DNA of 64,000 nt from Lineus longissimus (Eukaryota > Nemertea > Pilidiophora > Heteronemertea > Lineidae), in the NCBI RefSeq assembly GCF_910592395.1, contig NC_088317.1:18956039-19020038 (forward strand), given 5' to 3'. The notes below the pieces were generated by a model. That model worked only from the letters and a program-made list of their open reading frames with translations. It ran no database searches and was not told the DNA's origin. The position numbers were made by a program, and so were the translations under genes. Positions 52,722 to 64,000 of this stretch are shown here, piece by piece; position 1 is the first letter of the stretch; each line of letters opens with the position of its first letter.

Positions 52722-53472
52722 TGCCTCAGCAGGAGAACCATACACAGCCATAAGATTCCATCACAGGCCCGTGGATTATCGCACTCCATGTTTTAATGCC
52801 TCAGCAGGAGAACCATACACAGCCATAAGATTCCATCACAGGCCCGTGGATTATCGCACTCCATGTTTTAATGCCTCAGCAGGAGAACCATACACAGCCA
52901 TAAGATTCCATCACAGGCCCATGGATTATCGCACTCCATGTTTTAATGCCTCAGCAGGAGAACCATACACAGCCATAAGATTCCATCACAGGCCCGTGGA
53001 TTATCGCACTTCATGTTTTAATGCCTCAGCAGGAGAACCATACACAGCCATAAGATTCCATCACAGGCCCGTGGATTATTGCACTCCATGTTTTAATGCC
53101 TCAGCAGGAGAACCATACACAGCCATAAGATTCCATCACAGGCCCGTGGATTATCGCACTCCATGTTTTAATGCCTCAGCAGGAGAACCATACACAGCCA
53201 TAAGATTCCATCACAGGCCCATGGATTATCGCACTCCATGTTTTAATGCCTCAACAGGAGAACCATACACAGCCATAAGATTCCATCACAGGCCCGTGGA
53301 TTATCGCACTCCATGTTTTAATGCCTCAGCAGGAGAACCATACACAGCCATAAGATTCCATCACAGGCCCGTGGATTATCGCACTCCATGTTTTAATGCC
53401 TCAGCAGGAGAACCATACACAGCCATAAGATTCCATCACAGGCCCGTGGATTATCGCACTCCATGTTTTACA
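52722..53472 (+). repeat. 75-bp minisatellite, ten copies, in-frame
   Basis: Ten nearly perfect units of 25 codons (NASAGEPYTAIRFHHRPVDY then RTPCF). The whole array, with short flanks (52708-53511), is one open frame of 267 codons. The few differences between copies change amino acids (V/M, P/S, R/C, A/T), which argues against coding constraint. The frame has an acceptor-like gattgcag at its 5' side but no signal peptide or processing sites. Confidence 0.93.
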
Positions 53473-53521
53473 AGCGGATCCCATCATAGATTCTATAATG
53501 GGTTATCATAGATTCATCGGT

Positions 53522-53712
53522 ATCCAGTAAAATAGGTACAGGTAAAATAGGTACGGGTAAAATAGGTACGGTAAAATAGGTACAGGTAAAATAGGTACAG
53601 GTAAAATAGGTACAAGTAAATTAGGTACAGGTAAAATAGGTACTGGGTAAAATAGGTACGGGTAAAATAGGTACACAAAAAAGAGAAACTAGGTAAAATA
53701 GGTACAATCACA
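53522..53712. repeat. GTAAAATAGGTAC short tandem repeat array
   Basis: About 12 units of 14-16 bp built on GTAAAATAGGTACAG. It forms one arm of a larger inverted repeat with 54444-54490. Confidence 0.92.
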
Positions 53713-54490
53713 AAATTTTATCTGAGTTTCCAGATTTTTTAAATTTTTCACTTCTTCAATGCTAATTGAGCTTATTGAAAGGGTTCACTTTATGATAATT
53801 TTGTTTTGATCAATTACTTGGAGTGCTAATTAATGCTTGTTATTGAAATAATTCTCTAGTGATTGTTGTTTTTTCTGGTGGTGATATCACTACCAACTAA
53901 TACTAATTATGATTAACTGTTGCTAAGTAACTATGATTGATTTTTGTTAGAAAAATAGATTTGTCTGGTAGAACAGCAAGAGTGCACCTGCTTTTTCTGC
54001 TTTTGTATGGTTTCCAACAGCTTGGTATGGCCTCAATATTTTCTATGTCTCATCAAAAATAACAGAGGGGAAAAGTTCTTCTTTAATGATCATATGGCTT
54101 TTTAGGTTTCAAGTCTGGGGTTGGGTTCCTGGTTTTTTTTATATGTTGAATTGAGAGTTTTTTGGTGACAACGACAAGTGGTAACAACGAAGGCAAAATA
54201 TAGTTTAAAGAAACTGCATGTATTTATTTTTACACAAATGACGACCTCTGAGTTATAGCACAAACTTGGCACAGTTAAATGAAAATGCATTAATCTATTG
54301 AACTTACTTAAACTTATCTAAAGTGCATGATTTTTTTCCCATAAAAAGTAAAAAGTAATCATTAAGAGAACTCTTTCAATAAGCATTGATAAAATCAGAA
54401 ATAAAAGAATCATGATAAAAATATATGATCACACCTTTATATTACCTAGTTTCTCTTTTTTGTGTACCTATTTTACCCAGTACCTATTTT
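53634..54490. mobile_element. inverted-repeat (foldback-like) element at the duplication junction
   Basis: GGTACACAAAAAAGAGAAAC with AGGTAAAATAGGTAC (arm near 53660-53705) recurs as its reverse complement at 54444-54490. Subterminal stretches containing CTTATTGAAAG are also inverted (about 53775 and 54375). The interior (about 740 bp) is A+T-rich without a gene. The right end coincides with the start of duplicated copy 2. Confidence 0.6.
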
Positions 54491-57400
54491 ATGCTTGTAA
54501 TCTCATGAGACGATGTGATGATTAATTGGTGAAGTAAATTCACTGTAATTGTTTTTGGAATATGCAGCTCACATTAACCTACGTTGGGATGTTTTTCTAG
54601 TACAGCGTAAACACAGTTGCGATATACAGTTCCATGGTCGAATGATAGGTCTACTACTGCTAACTCTAACTGTGCATCGTTGTAAACGAGAAGTTCCAAG
54701 TTGAACAATAGGCACCCGACCAAAATTGAGTTAACTAGTGTAACGACACTAGAGAATAGGCTGGTTGAATTTTAAGCTGGTGTATGCGAGGAAGTGCCAT
54801 TTCGTATCCAAACAGACATCCTATATAATATCATGTCATTACATTGTACAAAATGTCAGTATAGTAACTGCTGTTACCTTTATGATATCAATGCGCCGAC
54901 ATGAGCCAAGGTCACGAACCTTACGCCTGTCCGTGCCCGTACACAATGGATGTTATGAATAAAGACTAGCAAATGCCTTTATCTCAAACTCCATGTTCAT
55001 TTACACTAGGCCTTTCTGTACAAAATTGAAGTAAAAGCATTTGCTCGTCTTTGTTCATATCACCCGGCCCATTGTGTCGGAAGTGGTAATTGATCGCAAC
55101 CTTTAATCCACGTCTTTTACTGATTAGTTCTCCAATGTACACTTCTTTCAAGGTTGAGAGTACCGCAGTTGGAATACAGCCAAATGTTCATTAAAAGAGC
55201 AGTCATCCACAAGTATATAGAATCCTCAACCGTAAAAAGCTAATTGCATCCTAAGTTGGAAAGATCGTAATACCTGAAGAGGGGATAGCCTAAGTTACCA
55301 CATCAAAAATAACTTAAGCTCAAATATACGAGCTCACCATTTGATATGAGCATAATTGGCAGTGACATGGCCTTGTTTTACCTTCGAATGCCCCGGCGAG
55401 GTGTCTCAGACAGTCAGAGATGAGACTATTTTATCGATTTTGTAATCCAGATTGCTCCTCGCGTTAAACGTGATCTCGTCACATTTTTAAAATTCTGGGA
55501 AAATGGCATGAGTGATATGTTTTGAATCGTGACGTTTGACACTATAAACCTAAAAAGTCGGAATTTCTCTTAAAATGTTTCAAATTGTTCTATTCTGCAA
55601 CTAAATACAAAGGTAAAACTGAAAATAGCGGACAAAAATCGACTCAGTTTGCATGATCTTAGAAATGAGGTTTTCGACCTACCCAGGTTCCTTCACTACG
55701 TCTTCCTCTCCCTAGCAAATCACTTTTGTAAATTTGTAGTCTATGGAAACTTATTTGTTGTCTTTTGATCATCAGAGACTGCTATGTTACACCCTCATCA
55801 TTTTTCTCTGTGACTGAAGACAACAATGAGAACCACAAACAAACCTAAAGTCATGGTATACCCTAATCCTCCAATATAAGTGAACGGATCAGGAACTGGG
55901 TTACAAATAACAGTTCATCAAACATGAGACCCTTTCCTTCGGAGAAACCTTTTTGACACAGAGGAAGTGCGTAGGCCTAGCTCCTATTAGATTCAGTACA
56001 CTAATGGCAATAGCATATCAGTCTTTGTTTATTCATGAATTTAACAAAGACATTCCGTTTCCTGGTATAATAGTAATACGACCTTGAAGGGTAACAGTGT
56101 TTTTTTCTCATCTTTGTCATTTCTGTCATACACTTGGCGACCCTTTCTTCCAGTAGGCCTAGAGCTGTAGGATGAAGGTTCAATCAGCAACATTAGCTTT
56201 TGTTTTTGTGAAAATAGAGTTTCTATTTTAATAGCAACTATGTAGGCTTCTCCAATTCTGGTGTTGATACAGTAAACTCGTGTTTCGCCCATTTTCTCAA
56301 AATGAAAAAATGGCACTTAACCACCTTATTGCACGAGCATCAATTGTTATTTCACCCTAAACATACCCAGTTGTTAGACAAATGTTATTCGCACAGATTT
56401 TAATAATAATCTCACCGTTATACAGATAAAAAACTATTACTTTGCATCGTCCGATTGTGGCTTTTGTTTATGATATCTAGTTCAAACACTAACTCTTAAA
56501 GAAAAAGCTGCCCAAAACCAGTATATTGATTTTTAATCACTAAAACACACTATAGTATGGAAGAATAAAGTTTCGTTTAAATAGAACTGTACGCTGTCTT
56601 GATGAGGTATACTGATTTCATTCTCGCCTTATCGATACAACGATATATTCGCCTTCCCAGTGAACATGCATGGGTTGAACTGATTTATCACAATAACTAT
56701 ACACCCGGTGCGGTTGATAATATGTTGTCACAAATGATGAAAATCTCCAAGTTATCGATTGACAGAAGCATTTTAGCTAGAAATATGATATCGCCATGAA
56801 TCAACACCAGCTAATAAGCTGAGGAGAAAGTTGAGGTCATATGGAGGTGGCCACGTTTCTCCTGGATAGCAGCAGCACCAGTAGCAGCAGCAGTACGGTA
56901 GTCGTCAAAAGCTAACTACATTTTACATCAAGAGTACGTTGGAGGAATTACAATGATACTTGTCATGCATGTACCAATGTTCATTATTCTTCCACAAAAG
57001 GATGTTGAACATGAGACACTCATGTACATTGGTCAACTGGAGTGCGCTCGGCTTGTTCTTCTACGCGAAGCCTTCCGACGCTTGGGCCAACAGTTGTAAA
57101 CGGCAGAATCACCCTGGGGAATTAATTCCTCAGATTGATGGAATCGGGCAGGCCTTCCAATTTGCCGAGCTGGCCTGTCCTGGGAAAGGAAACGGTTATT
57201 CAATAAAGTTGGGAAAATTATAATGGAATCTTTCAACGAAATATCGTTGTACTCATCTGGTATTAAGGGTGTTCAAGCATGATATGCATCAATAAAGATG
57301 CCCCACCCGTTTGTCCTATAGATTGGATAGCAAACGAATTGAAAATAGGCATGATTCGATTTTGTGGATGCACCACAGAGTAACTTGCTCATAAGTTACC

Positions 57401-58944
57401 TGAAAATTTAGTTGTCCATGTTTCTAGATGTATCAATGAGCGCACATTTTAGCTCTTTTTCTTGTCAGGAGGTCATTGCTCCCAGGCCTCAAGCCCCACT
57501 ATCCAGGCCAGGTTCTTCGGTAACTTGGCAAGCCTGATAGGATTCTATAGGGTGAGAATAAGGACTTGCTCAAAATAAACGTATACAGTAACAGCCGTTT
57601 TATGGTTTTTATCGTACAGAACATGTTGCAATCTACGACAACATGTGAAGCGCAAGTTTCAGTGTGGTGTGACCCAGAGTTCAATCCTCTGAGTATGGTA
57701 TACCCAGGGTTTAGTCCCCTCGATATGGTATACCCCAGGGTATATTCCTCTCAGTATGGTGTACTCCAGGGTTCAATCCTCTGAGTATGGGATACCCCAG
57801 GGTTCAATCTTCTGAGAAGGGTATACCCCAGGGCTCAGTCCTCTTGGTATGGTATACCCCAGGGTATATTCATCTCAGTATGGTGTACCCCAGGCTGTGT
57901 CAATTCTCTCAGTATGGTATATCCCAGTGTTCAGTTCTCTCAGTATGGTATACCCTAGGGTTCAGTCCTCGCAGTATGGTATACCTCAGGGTTCAGTCCG
58001 CGCACCGTTGATGTCTGTCAGTTATATTTTGCCACTTAAAGAACCATTAAGCGGTGGAATACCTTTTCAGGTGCGCAGGAAAACCGTAATGGGTTTTGGA
58101 GAAGAAAGACGGAATCCGGAATTCTACAGAACCGGTTTCATATCATTGTGCACTGGAGGTTTCTTACGACGTATCAATTTTACCTATTTTAAGTATCTGG
58201 GCCGTTGACATTACTGCATCCAAACTTTATGATGCCTTAAAAGAAGATCTTTTTCTATGTTTGAATGCAGTAAAATGACGGTGTGTTCAAAATCCTAGTC
58301 TAGCTCTACTCGCAGGGCAGGGTCTTAGTGGTCAGAGTCCGCCGTCAACGCTGCCTAGACGGTGTTCTATTTTCTGTTCTATTCTTGAAATGAAATTTAT
58401 TTTCTTGATTCAATTTTTACCACAAACAACCAATTCCAGCCATCAAACTATCATCATTAGCGTAAGGACTAGTGTCTAAAACAACATATCTGCATTTTAC
58501 AGTGATATGTGGTTTTAGCAATTTTACTGAATTACAATCTTTGGAATCACCCGAATCGTTCGGCTTTTTCCATGCATGGATAATGCGAATTTCAAACAAC
58601 TAGGTGGCGCTGGTGGCAGCATGCTTGAAAGAATGATGCCAGCAGCCACGCATGCGCAGCAACTACCTTTTTGAAATATAGACAGATTCTTACTCTGTCA
58701 AATAAGATGAGTTGAACATAATTTAGCTTTTTGTCATAGTGTGCTTCAGGTGAGTCTGTTTTCCACAGTGCCATATGTATCCATGAATGCAGATATAAAG
58801 CAAACCAAGGTTACTTTACTTTTTAAGGCCAGTTATCAAACTGATTATATTTCTTATCTTTTAGTCCGAAATACCGGGTAACTATAATGGTGCTTTCCTT
58901 ATATCACCAGTGCAGAAGTCTGAATATCATTACTGAATCTCAAA
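54491..58944. other. duplicated non-coding stretch, copy 2
   Basis: Counterpart of 36702-41131, with the 57679-58008 minisatellite and a 27-bp insertion relative to copy 1 near 57066. No supported gene. Confidence 0.5.
57679..58008. repeat. ~30-bp minisatellite, copy 2
   Basis: Unit number and sequence essentially the same as at 39866-40195. Confidence 0.9.
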
Positions 58945-59244
58945 ATGGTTTCAAATGGATTTCTGATGTTTGCTGAAGGAAAAACAATAAACAAACCTGA
59001 TATAGGGGAGGTGGCTAGTGTCTCGCTCTTAGACTGTGCCATAACGTGTGTTTTTGTAGCCAACTGCTCCACCTTCGACCTTAGGATGCTGAGAGTAGGT
59101 GTTGGCACGTGCAAACTGAACCACAGGAGAATATCGTGCTTTAGGAGTTATGAGGTGGACTTAAGTGTATCTTGTAGAATCTTTGAAAGAAAGGTTTGTT
59201 TGCCTTGCCTCGAAGGAGGTTCCTTTTTGGTGAAAATCAAATAA
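58945..59244 (+). CDS. PAN/apple-domain-like ORF, duplicated cassette copy 2
   Basis: 99 codons, same Cys framework as copy 1 (SLLDCAITCVFVANCSTFDL, GTCKLNHRR). It differs from copy 1 by K to N and W to G in the segment INKPDIGEVASV. The donor-like AAAG|gtttgt is conserved. Role as in copy 1: probable extracellular recognition module, family-level inference. Confidence 0.55.
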   Translation: MVSNGFLMFAEGKTINKPDIGEVASVSLLDCAITCVFVANCSTFDLRMLRVGVGTCKLNHRRISCFRSYEVDLSVSCRIFERKVCLPCLEGGSFLVKIK

Positions 59245-59737
59245 CCTCGTAGCTTTTTCTCTAAAGTGAGCTTCGAGATGATGAAAAATTTCATGTCAGT
59301 CTCATTTCATAATTTGATAAATGCATCATTTCATTTCATTTCATTGTTTTAGACCTACCTCAAATGATTCTTGACAATGATAAGGGTCCAATTATGGACC
59401 AGGACGACGTCAATGATGATGACAACAATCGATGACAACTTTCATTCCGACCACGACAGCTCCTGGAATGATGACTTTTGCAGGATAAGTTTCTAATGAA
59501 AAAATGTGTGGCGGGCATGTGACGTCGTTAGTGACACAACTTTAACGTTGCTTGCGTGACGAATTACATTATTTGACTTATTGCGCTAAACCATATACAT
59601 GTACATGTACAAATATTGTTCAGCAGAGCTTACTTTGCTGTGTGCTCGGCTTTCTTTCAGGGGCGGTTGTCGACGGAGTGAAGTTATGAATGGATTAAAG
59701 CGGTCGGAGAGGATGTGCAGATTCGTTTGTGATAGGG

Positions 59738-60126
59738 TCCTTCAATCCTGTATTCCAATTTGACATGGCGCCGACACAACATTATAGTTTGCTTCTACAG
59801 ATTAAGAAACTTTACTCATATTGCCCTCATTTCTAAACTTTCTCTTGGAATTGTATCATAGTTTGCTTCTACAGATTTAGAAACTTTACTCATATTGCCC
59901 TCATTTCTAAACTTTCTCTTGGAATTGTATCATAGTTTGCTTCTACAGATTTAGAAACTTTACTCATATTGCCCTCATTTCTAAACTTTCTCTTGGAATT
60001 GTATCATAGTTTGCTTCTACAGATTTAGAAACTTTACTCATATTGCCCTCATTTCTAAACTTTCTCTTGGAATTGTATCAACCGTTGTGTCGGCTCCATG
60101 TCAAATTGGAATACAGGATTGAAGGA
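59738..60126. repeat. inverted-repeat-bounded block, copy 2: inverted and expanded
   Basis: Same arms as copy 1 (59738-59780 and 60084-60126). The interior of 303 bp is the reverse complement of the copy 1 interior, with a 74-bp unit (TAGTTTGCTTCTACAGATTT onward) present four times instead of once; 81 + 3 x 74 = 303 exactly. Confidence 0.92.
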
Positions 60127-60460
60127 GAACGATAGAGATAGTTGCTAGCACCTACTTGCCACATTACCTCCTACTTCCAACCCCTCTCCCCTCACCCCTT
60201 ATGGACATAGCCTTCTGCCCTGCTGTTGCAGCAGTCATGATACAATGGTGTCCTCTGTCTGAGTGTAGGTCTCCAATCTTTCTAAGAAGTGTTGGTAGTT
60301 AACATGATTGAATTTTCTTCTTATCATGCGCGTTCACACCTCAGACAGTCGTCAACCCTGATCGCCGGATGTACCCATTCTTCCGCCGCAATTCCACCCT
60401 CTCTCCCTACACTCTTTCCTGCCTGTTACAGTGTTGAATAACACTTATGATAACATTTAG

Positions 60461-61417
60461 TTGGCTCCTTTCTTTCGGTTCCAATTGAAATCTGAAGCAA
60501 AACTAGTGCCTCCATTACTTATGAACGAAAAAAACACGACACATTTTCGCGTGGACAAAGAAACTGGTCGTATTTTGGTCGTAAAAGAACTTATCGGTCA
60601 AGCAGACTTCGTTTCTTGTGTGTACAGTTATAATTCAAACCAGGGTTCTTACACCATTACTCACAACTCTTCATTCTACACACGTGTGGGAATAGTATGG
60701 GCAGGCTATCTTGACGTATTCTATATATTTCACCTAAGCTTTGTTAATGAATATAGAATGTATAGCTATGTAAAAGGGAAATACACAGGGACGGTTATGA
60801 TTCATGATAGAGCACCATGTGATCATGACGCTTCTAAATTTGGCAGTCTGATTCAAATATCGGTATATGTAAGTCGGATGTGTAGGTCAAGAGTAATACA
60901 AGGCGCCACAACGTTAAGGCTTTATAACTATAATCTTACACAGGGGAATCAAGACACGTTACACTTAGTATTTTTTAGAGAATTTGGTGAAAGGAACAAG
61001 CCTTTACAGAAGTGGCATCGTTACTTTCTTTCGGTGGAGTCGATGTTGTTAATTGCCCCCTCGATCAAATACCTTTCCATTTATCATTATCGAGTGGGCA
61101 AAGGGCTTATCAAGAACCCGGCAATATTCATGCTAAGAATCAAGTCCGTTTTTGTTACCATCCCACCAAGTAATATTCTTTTCGGATTTTCACTTAGTTA
61201 CTCTTCGTTTGCTGTGCATATACCGTGTGTGAATAAATTAGGAATGGGCCCCTTATATACCATAGTTTTGGCTCCGCTAGAGATAGTTCCATCGCCACCG
61301 GCTGCAGCCGTTATGTTAAACACTGTTGATAAAGTATTCATTACCATCGATAACTTGCGTATTTTTCGAAAAATTAGAGGTGATTCTGTCGTCGTTCACT
61401 TCTATCATCGCGAATGA
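60461..61417 (+). CDS. ORF A of duplicated cassette, copy 2
   Basis: 318 codons, same boundaries as copy 1 including the TTTAG| acceptor-like start. Replacements cluster in three patches: around residues 27-64 (for example VVKELIGQADF), near residue 80 (TRVGIVWAG) and around 228-250 (MLRIKSVFV). The middle ~140 codons have one silent change and no replacement. The Cys in copy 1's VYGC is Tyr here. Function unknown. Confidence 0.6.
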   Translation: MAPFFRFQLKSEAKLVPPLLMNEKNTTHFRVDKETGRILVVKELIGQADFVSCVYSYNSNQGSYTITHNSSFYTRVGIVWAGYLDVFYIFHLSFVNEYRMYSYVKGKYTGTVMIHDRAPCDHDASKFGSLIQISVYVSRMCRSRVIQGATTLRLYNYNLTQGNQDTLHLVFFREFGERNKPLQKWHRYFLSVESMLLIAPSIKYLSIYHYRVGKGLIKNPAIFMLRIKSVFVTIPPSNILFGFSLSYSSFAVHIPCVNKLGMGPLYTIVLAPLEIVPSPPAAAVMLNTVDKVFITIDNLRIFRKIRGDSVVVHFYHRE

Positions 61418-61860
61418 AGAGTGTGTTTTTTCATTCTGTTCGGAGTTGCCGTGTTGCATGATCAAGGTGAATAATATTAGGAAGAAAGTACTAGTATATG
61501 CGATCAGATGCATTCTTTTGGAGATCAAATGCGAATGGATTTCATTGAAAAGATTTTAAAACTTCCTGTTGGCATAAAAGACTGACAGCTAGCTTATAGT
61601 ATTTTCAAGCTTTTACAGTAAGTCCATACCATCATTGGAAGGATTTCGACACTATTGTGTATGCGTTAGGTCAGGACCTGGTCTAGTTCAATTGACCTGC
61701 AGATGCTGCTGCTATTACATTATCTTGTTTCTGTTTTAATCTTTAAGTAACATCATTTCGTCAGTTATAGTGTTATTCACAGACACTGCATCTGGAGTCG
61801 CCATTAATAAGCAGTGCATATTGGTTCCCAAGTCCATCTTTCTGGCCCAATACATTCTAG

Positions 61861-62914
61861 TACGCCTCTATCCATTCTAACTATACATTGTGCTTTCTCG
61901 AAGGAAATACGAAGTTTGCACTACAGAAAAATGGAGACCGTTCCTTTCGTGCCAAAGGTTGAGCTATATTATTTTACAAGATGGGGTTACAGCAGTACAA
62001 CTGGTTTATTAACAGTGATGAGTAAAAGAGTGACAGAACCTCATATACGATTTATTGTGTACCATAAGCGCAACAGTTCCTTTCGTATCAGATATAGTCA
62101 TATAGTCTCTGGTTGGTACCGGTACTGTATGGAAACTGGCACACCTTTATCGTACAAAACGTATGTTTTTGCCGCATCCAAGACAGTACCTATAACATAC
62201 ATTCTATTTAATTTGGTGACTGGAACATTTGATGGACAGCTGTTTCATGCTGCTGATGACAAGTGCAGATACCCATTCGGTAGAACGGTTAGATGCCCTT
62301 CACTGAGCGCAAATACCGCGGTCACTTGTTGTAATATCAAGGAAGGACTTTTTATTGTCAGATTGTCGATCTATACTATAATACATATGAATTCATCGAA
62401 CTTTGTTATTCAGCTCGGCAAGGGTCATGTGGTCACCATGTTCTCGTCTGAAGATTATGCGTTTCCTGCCTTTACAGCTGACGGAAATTTCCTGTTGCTC
62501 AGGACACCGGTTCAGACACACGAACCTCAATATATGCGCTATTGGGGTTATCCGGATTACAAACCTTTAAAACAGATGAAAATTCCATTGCCGAACATGT
62601 GGTCCATATTTTTCACTAGTATGTTCAACCGTCCTGTGCGATCAGTGATACTTGTTTACAAGTCTACTAGAAATAAGGCTGCACCCTTGTCCTTTGTTGC
62701 TCTAAGATTTATTTGCCTCCCCCGAGACCGCATCAAAACTAAATTACCTTCCGGAATGCTTGTGCTTGACATTTACGTTCCTCCCTTTCAAATAACATGT
62801 AGTGGGTTGTTCCTCGCCACTGGCCATGATTTTTTCCACATTATTAAACGTAAAGACAAAAGCAACAGGAATATTTGGAAAGAAGCACATTTTTACGCAA
62901 TTGATAGAAGTTAA
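61861..62914 (+). CDS. ORF B of duplicated cassette, copy 2
   Basis: Open from the same cattctag| acceptor-like site (61860) to TAA, about 350 residues. Upstream of that site, copy 2 carries about 100 extra bp not present in copy 1, with in-frame stops, which supports the acceptor as the true 5' limit of shared coding sequence. 28 amino-acid differences from copy 1 are spread over the first ~300 residues, many non-conservative (K/E, G/E, T/F, S/W, I/S, L/S). Confidence 0.6.
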
Positions 62915-63447
62915 ATTCGAACTGCTTCTAGCTTGCTGAGTACAATGTCTGTACAAAATGGTTCCTTACGGAAAGGCACTTATGTTTGCAAGAAATGGTT
63001 AAGAGGACGAATGTTCATGGACTTTGAATGGACAAATTTACCGACTCGAAGTCAGTAGTTGCTGATGAGGTATCACCATTGGCCTGTACTCATAGCCAAT
63101 AACTTGATATTGTCTAGCGAAGGCAATGAGGAATAGTTAGTCCTCTCAGTAAAGGCGTGAGAGTTCACCACCTGTCGCATCGGGTAAAACATTGCTGGAG
63201 GTCTTGAAGCAGGAATCTCCTTGATCTGTATTAGATGGAGGGGTCAATAAGCTAAATACACAGCCCTAGGGTATTCGGCTGTCAATGTCACCTCAACACT
63301 GCTGCCACAATCAAATCTCTTCATATTGAAAGTTATTTGTATATTGAATAGAACCAACAAAACTACTTATTGGTCAGTCGATTTCCCTTCGGCCACGATG
63401 TCGTCCTTTGAGCTGAACCATACCCGTGTATTGCGTAGGGATCACTG
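62915..63447. other. 3' flank of ORF B copy 2
   Basis: Near-identical to 44774-45306. No gene. Confidence 0.6.
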
Positions 63448-64000
63448 ATTTTATGTCGTTCATACTCTACCCAGGTCAGACTTTTGCATATGTACTCATA
63501 TCGGATCTACCCGAGGAATTATTTAACTAATTACATTAGAAAAATAACCAGCCAGTTCACAAGGCTTCGTCCAGGCGGCGCCCCTGTACAGCCCATCAAC
63601 CGTGCAAGCCGCCATATTGCCAGTACTTTTTCCTCGGCGCCTTGTACCACAAGCTCCGAGTTTCTGCTGCTGTTTGCGTCGAATTCTCCGTGACAGTATC
63701 GAGAAGGATCCTCCCCCGGACGTCCGTTTGGAGCTGTCGATCTCAGGAAGCGGGTGAGACCATTCCTTTACCCATCTTTCCCTGATTTCGCCACTTTAGA
63801 ACGCTTTTTCTTCGCCGTTCGCCCAAAAATTTTCTCGCTCCAGGCTCCGGTCACGTGACCAAATAAATATAAGTTTTTCTTATCGTTCACTTCTTTTGTG
63901 TGGCCTCTCAAGATGCTGGCTCTGCCGCTCTTGTTAGCGTCTTTCTTATCATTATTGGGCTTTCCAGCCCTCTTATTGGGCCTGTTACCCTTCTGGGTAT
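63448..64000 (+). mobile_element. DIRS element, second copy, cut by window edge
   Basis: Begins ATTTTATGTCGTTCATACTC at the same flanking sequence as 45307. The visible 553 bp (left ITR and start of ORF1) differ from copy 1 at only about two positions by eye. Confidence 0.95.

Larger units (their letters stand above)
54491..63447. repeat. large duplicated segment, copy 2 (9.0 kb)
   Basis: Second copy of 36702-45306, same orientation, start to start 17.8 kb apart. It is followed at 63448 by a DIRS element inserted at the identical site, so the repeat unit probably includes the whole element and the DNA up to 54490 (a tandem unit of about 17.8 kb), with the rest lying beyond the window. Confidence 0.95.

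Overview
The window is nuclear DNA of a metazoan. Protein-coding genes are split into many exons with GT-AG introns, the gene families are animal ones (AMPA-type glutamate receptor, rhodopsin-class GPCR, RFX transcription factor, neuropeptide precursor), and the intergenic DNA is full of minisatellites and transposable elements. The style fits a marine invertebrate bilaterian such as an echinoderm, hemichordate, amphioxus or lophotrochozoan. I cannot resolve the phylum from sequence alone.

Layout. 1.5-9.3 kb (+): an AMPA-type ionotropic glutamate receptor whose extreme 5' exons are missing or unrecognised, with a probable 3' UTR to about 10.6 kb. 12.3-13.3 kb (-): an intronless class A GPCR. 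15.95-22.3 kb (+): an RFX4/6-type transcription factor in 13 visible exons. 24.3-25.6 kb: a 46-bp minisatellite. 28.6-29.1 kb (-): a neuropeptide precursor releasing three short peptides that end in ...FNPSGW. 29.8-36.7 kb: repeat-rich DNA with a tRNA-like inverted-repeat element and an 84-bp minisatellite.

From 36.7 kb to the end lies a recent large duplication. Bases 36702-45306 recur at 54491-63447 with roughly 1% non-coding divergence. Each copy carries a PAN/apple-like ORF and two unidentified, probably extracellular ORFs (A and B), and each is followed by a DIRS-type tyrosine-recombinase retrotransposon (45307-52104 complete in outline; 63448-64000 cut by the window edge). Between the copies, ORFs A and B differ mostly by amino-acid replacements. 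A segment between 43-bp inverted repeats upstream of ORF A is inverted and amplified from one to four units. This duplicated, fast-diverging cassette is the most likely place in the window for undescribed biology, with the caveat that uncollapsed haplotypes can mimic tandem duplication.

The receptor, the GPCR and the neuropeptide precursor are all genes of neuronal signalling, but nothing here shows that they act together.
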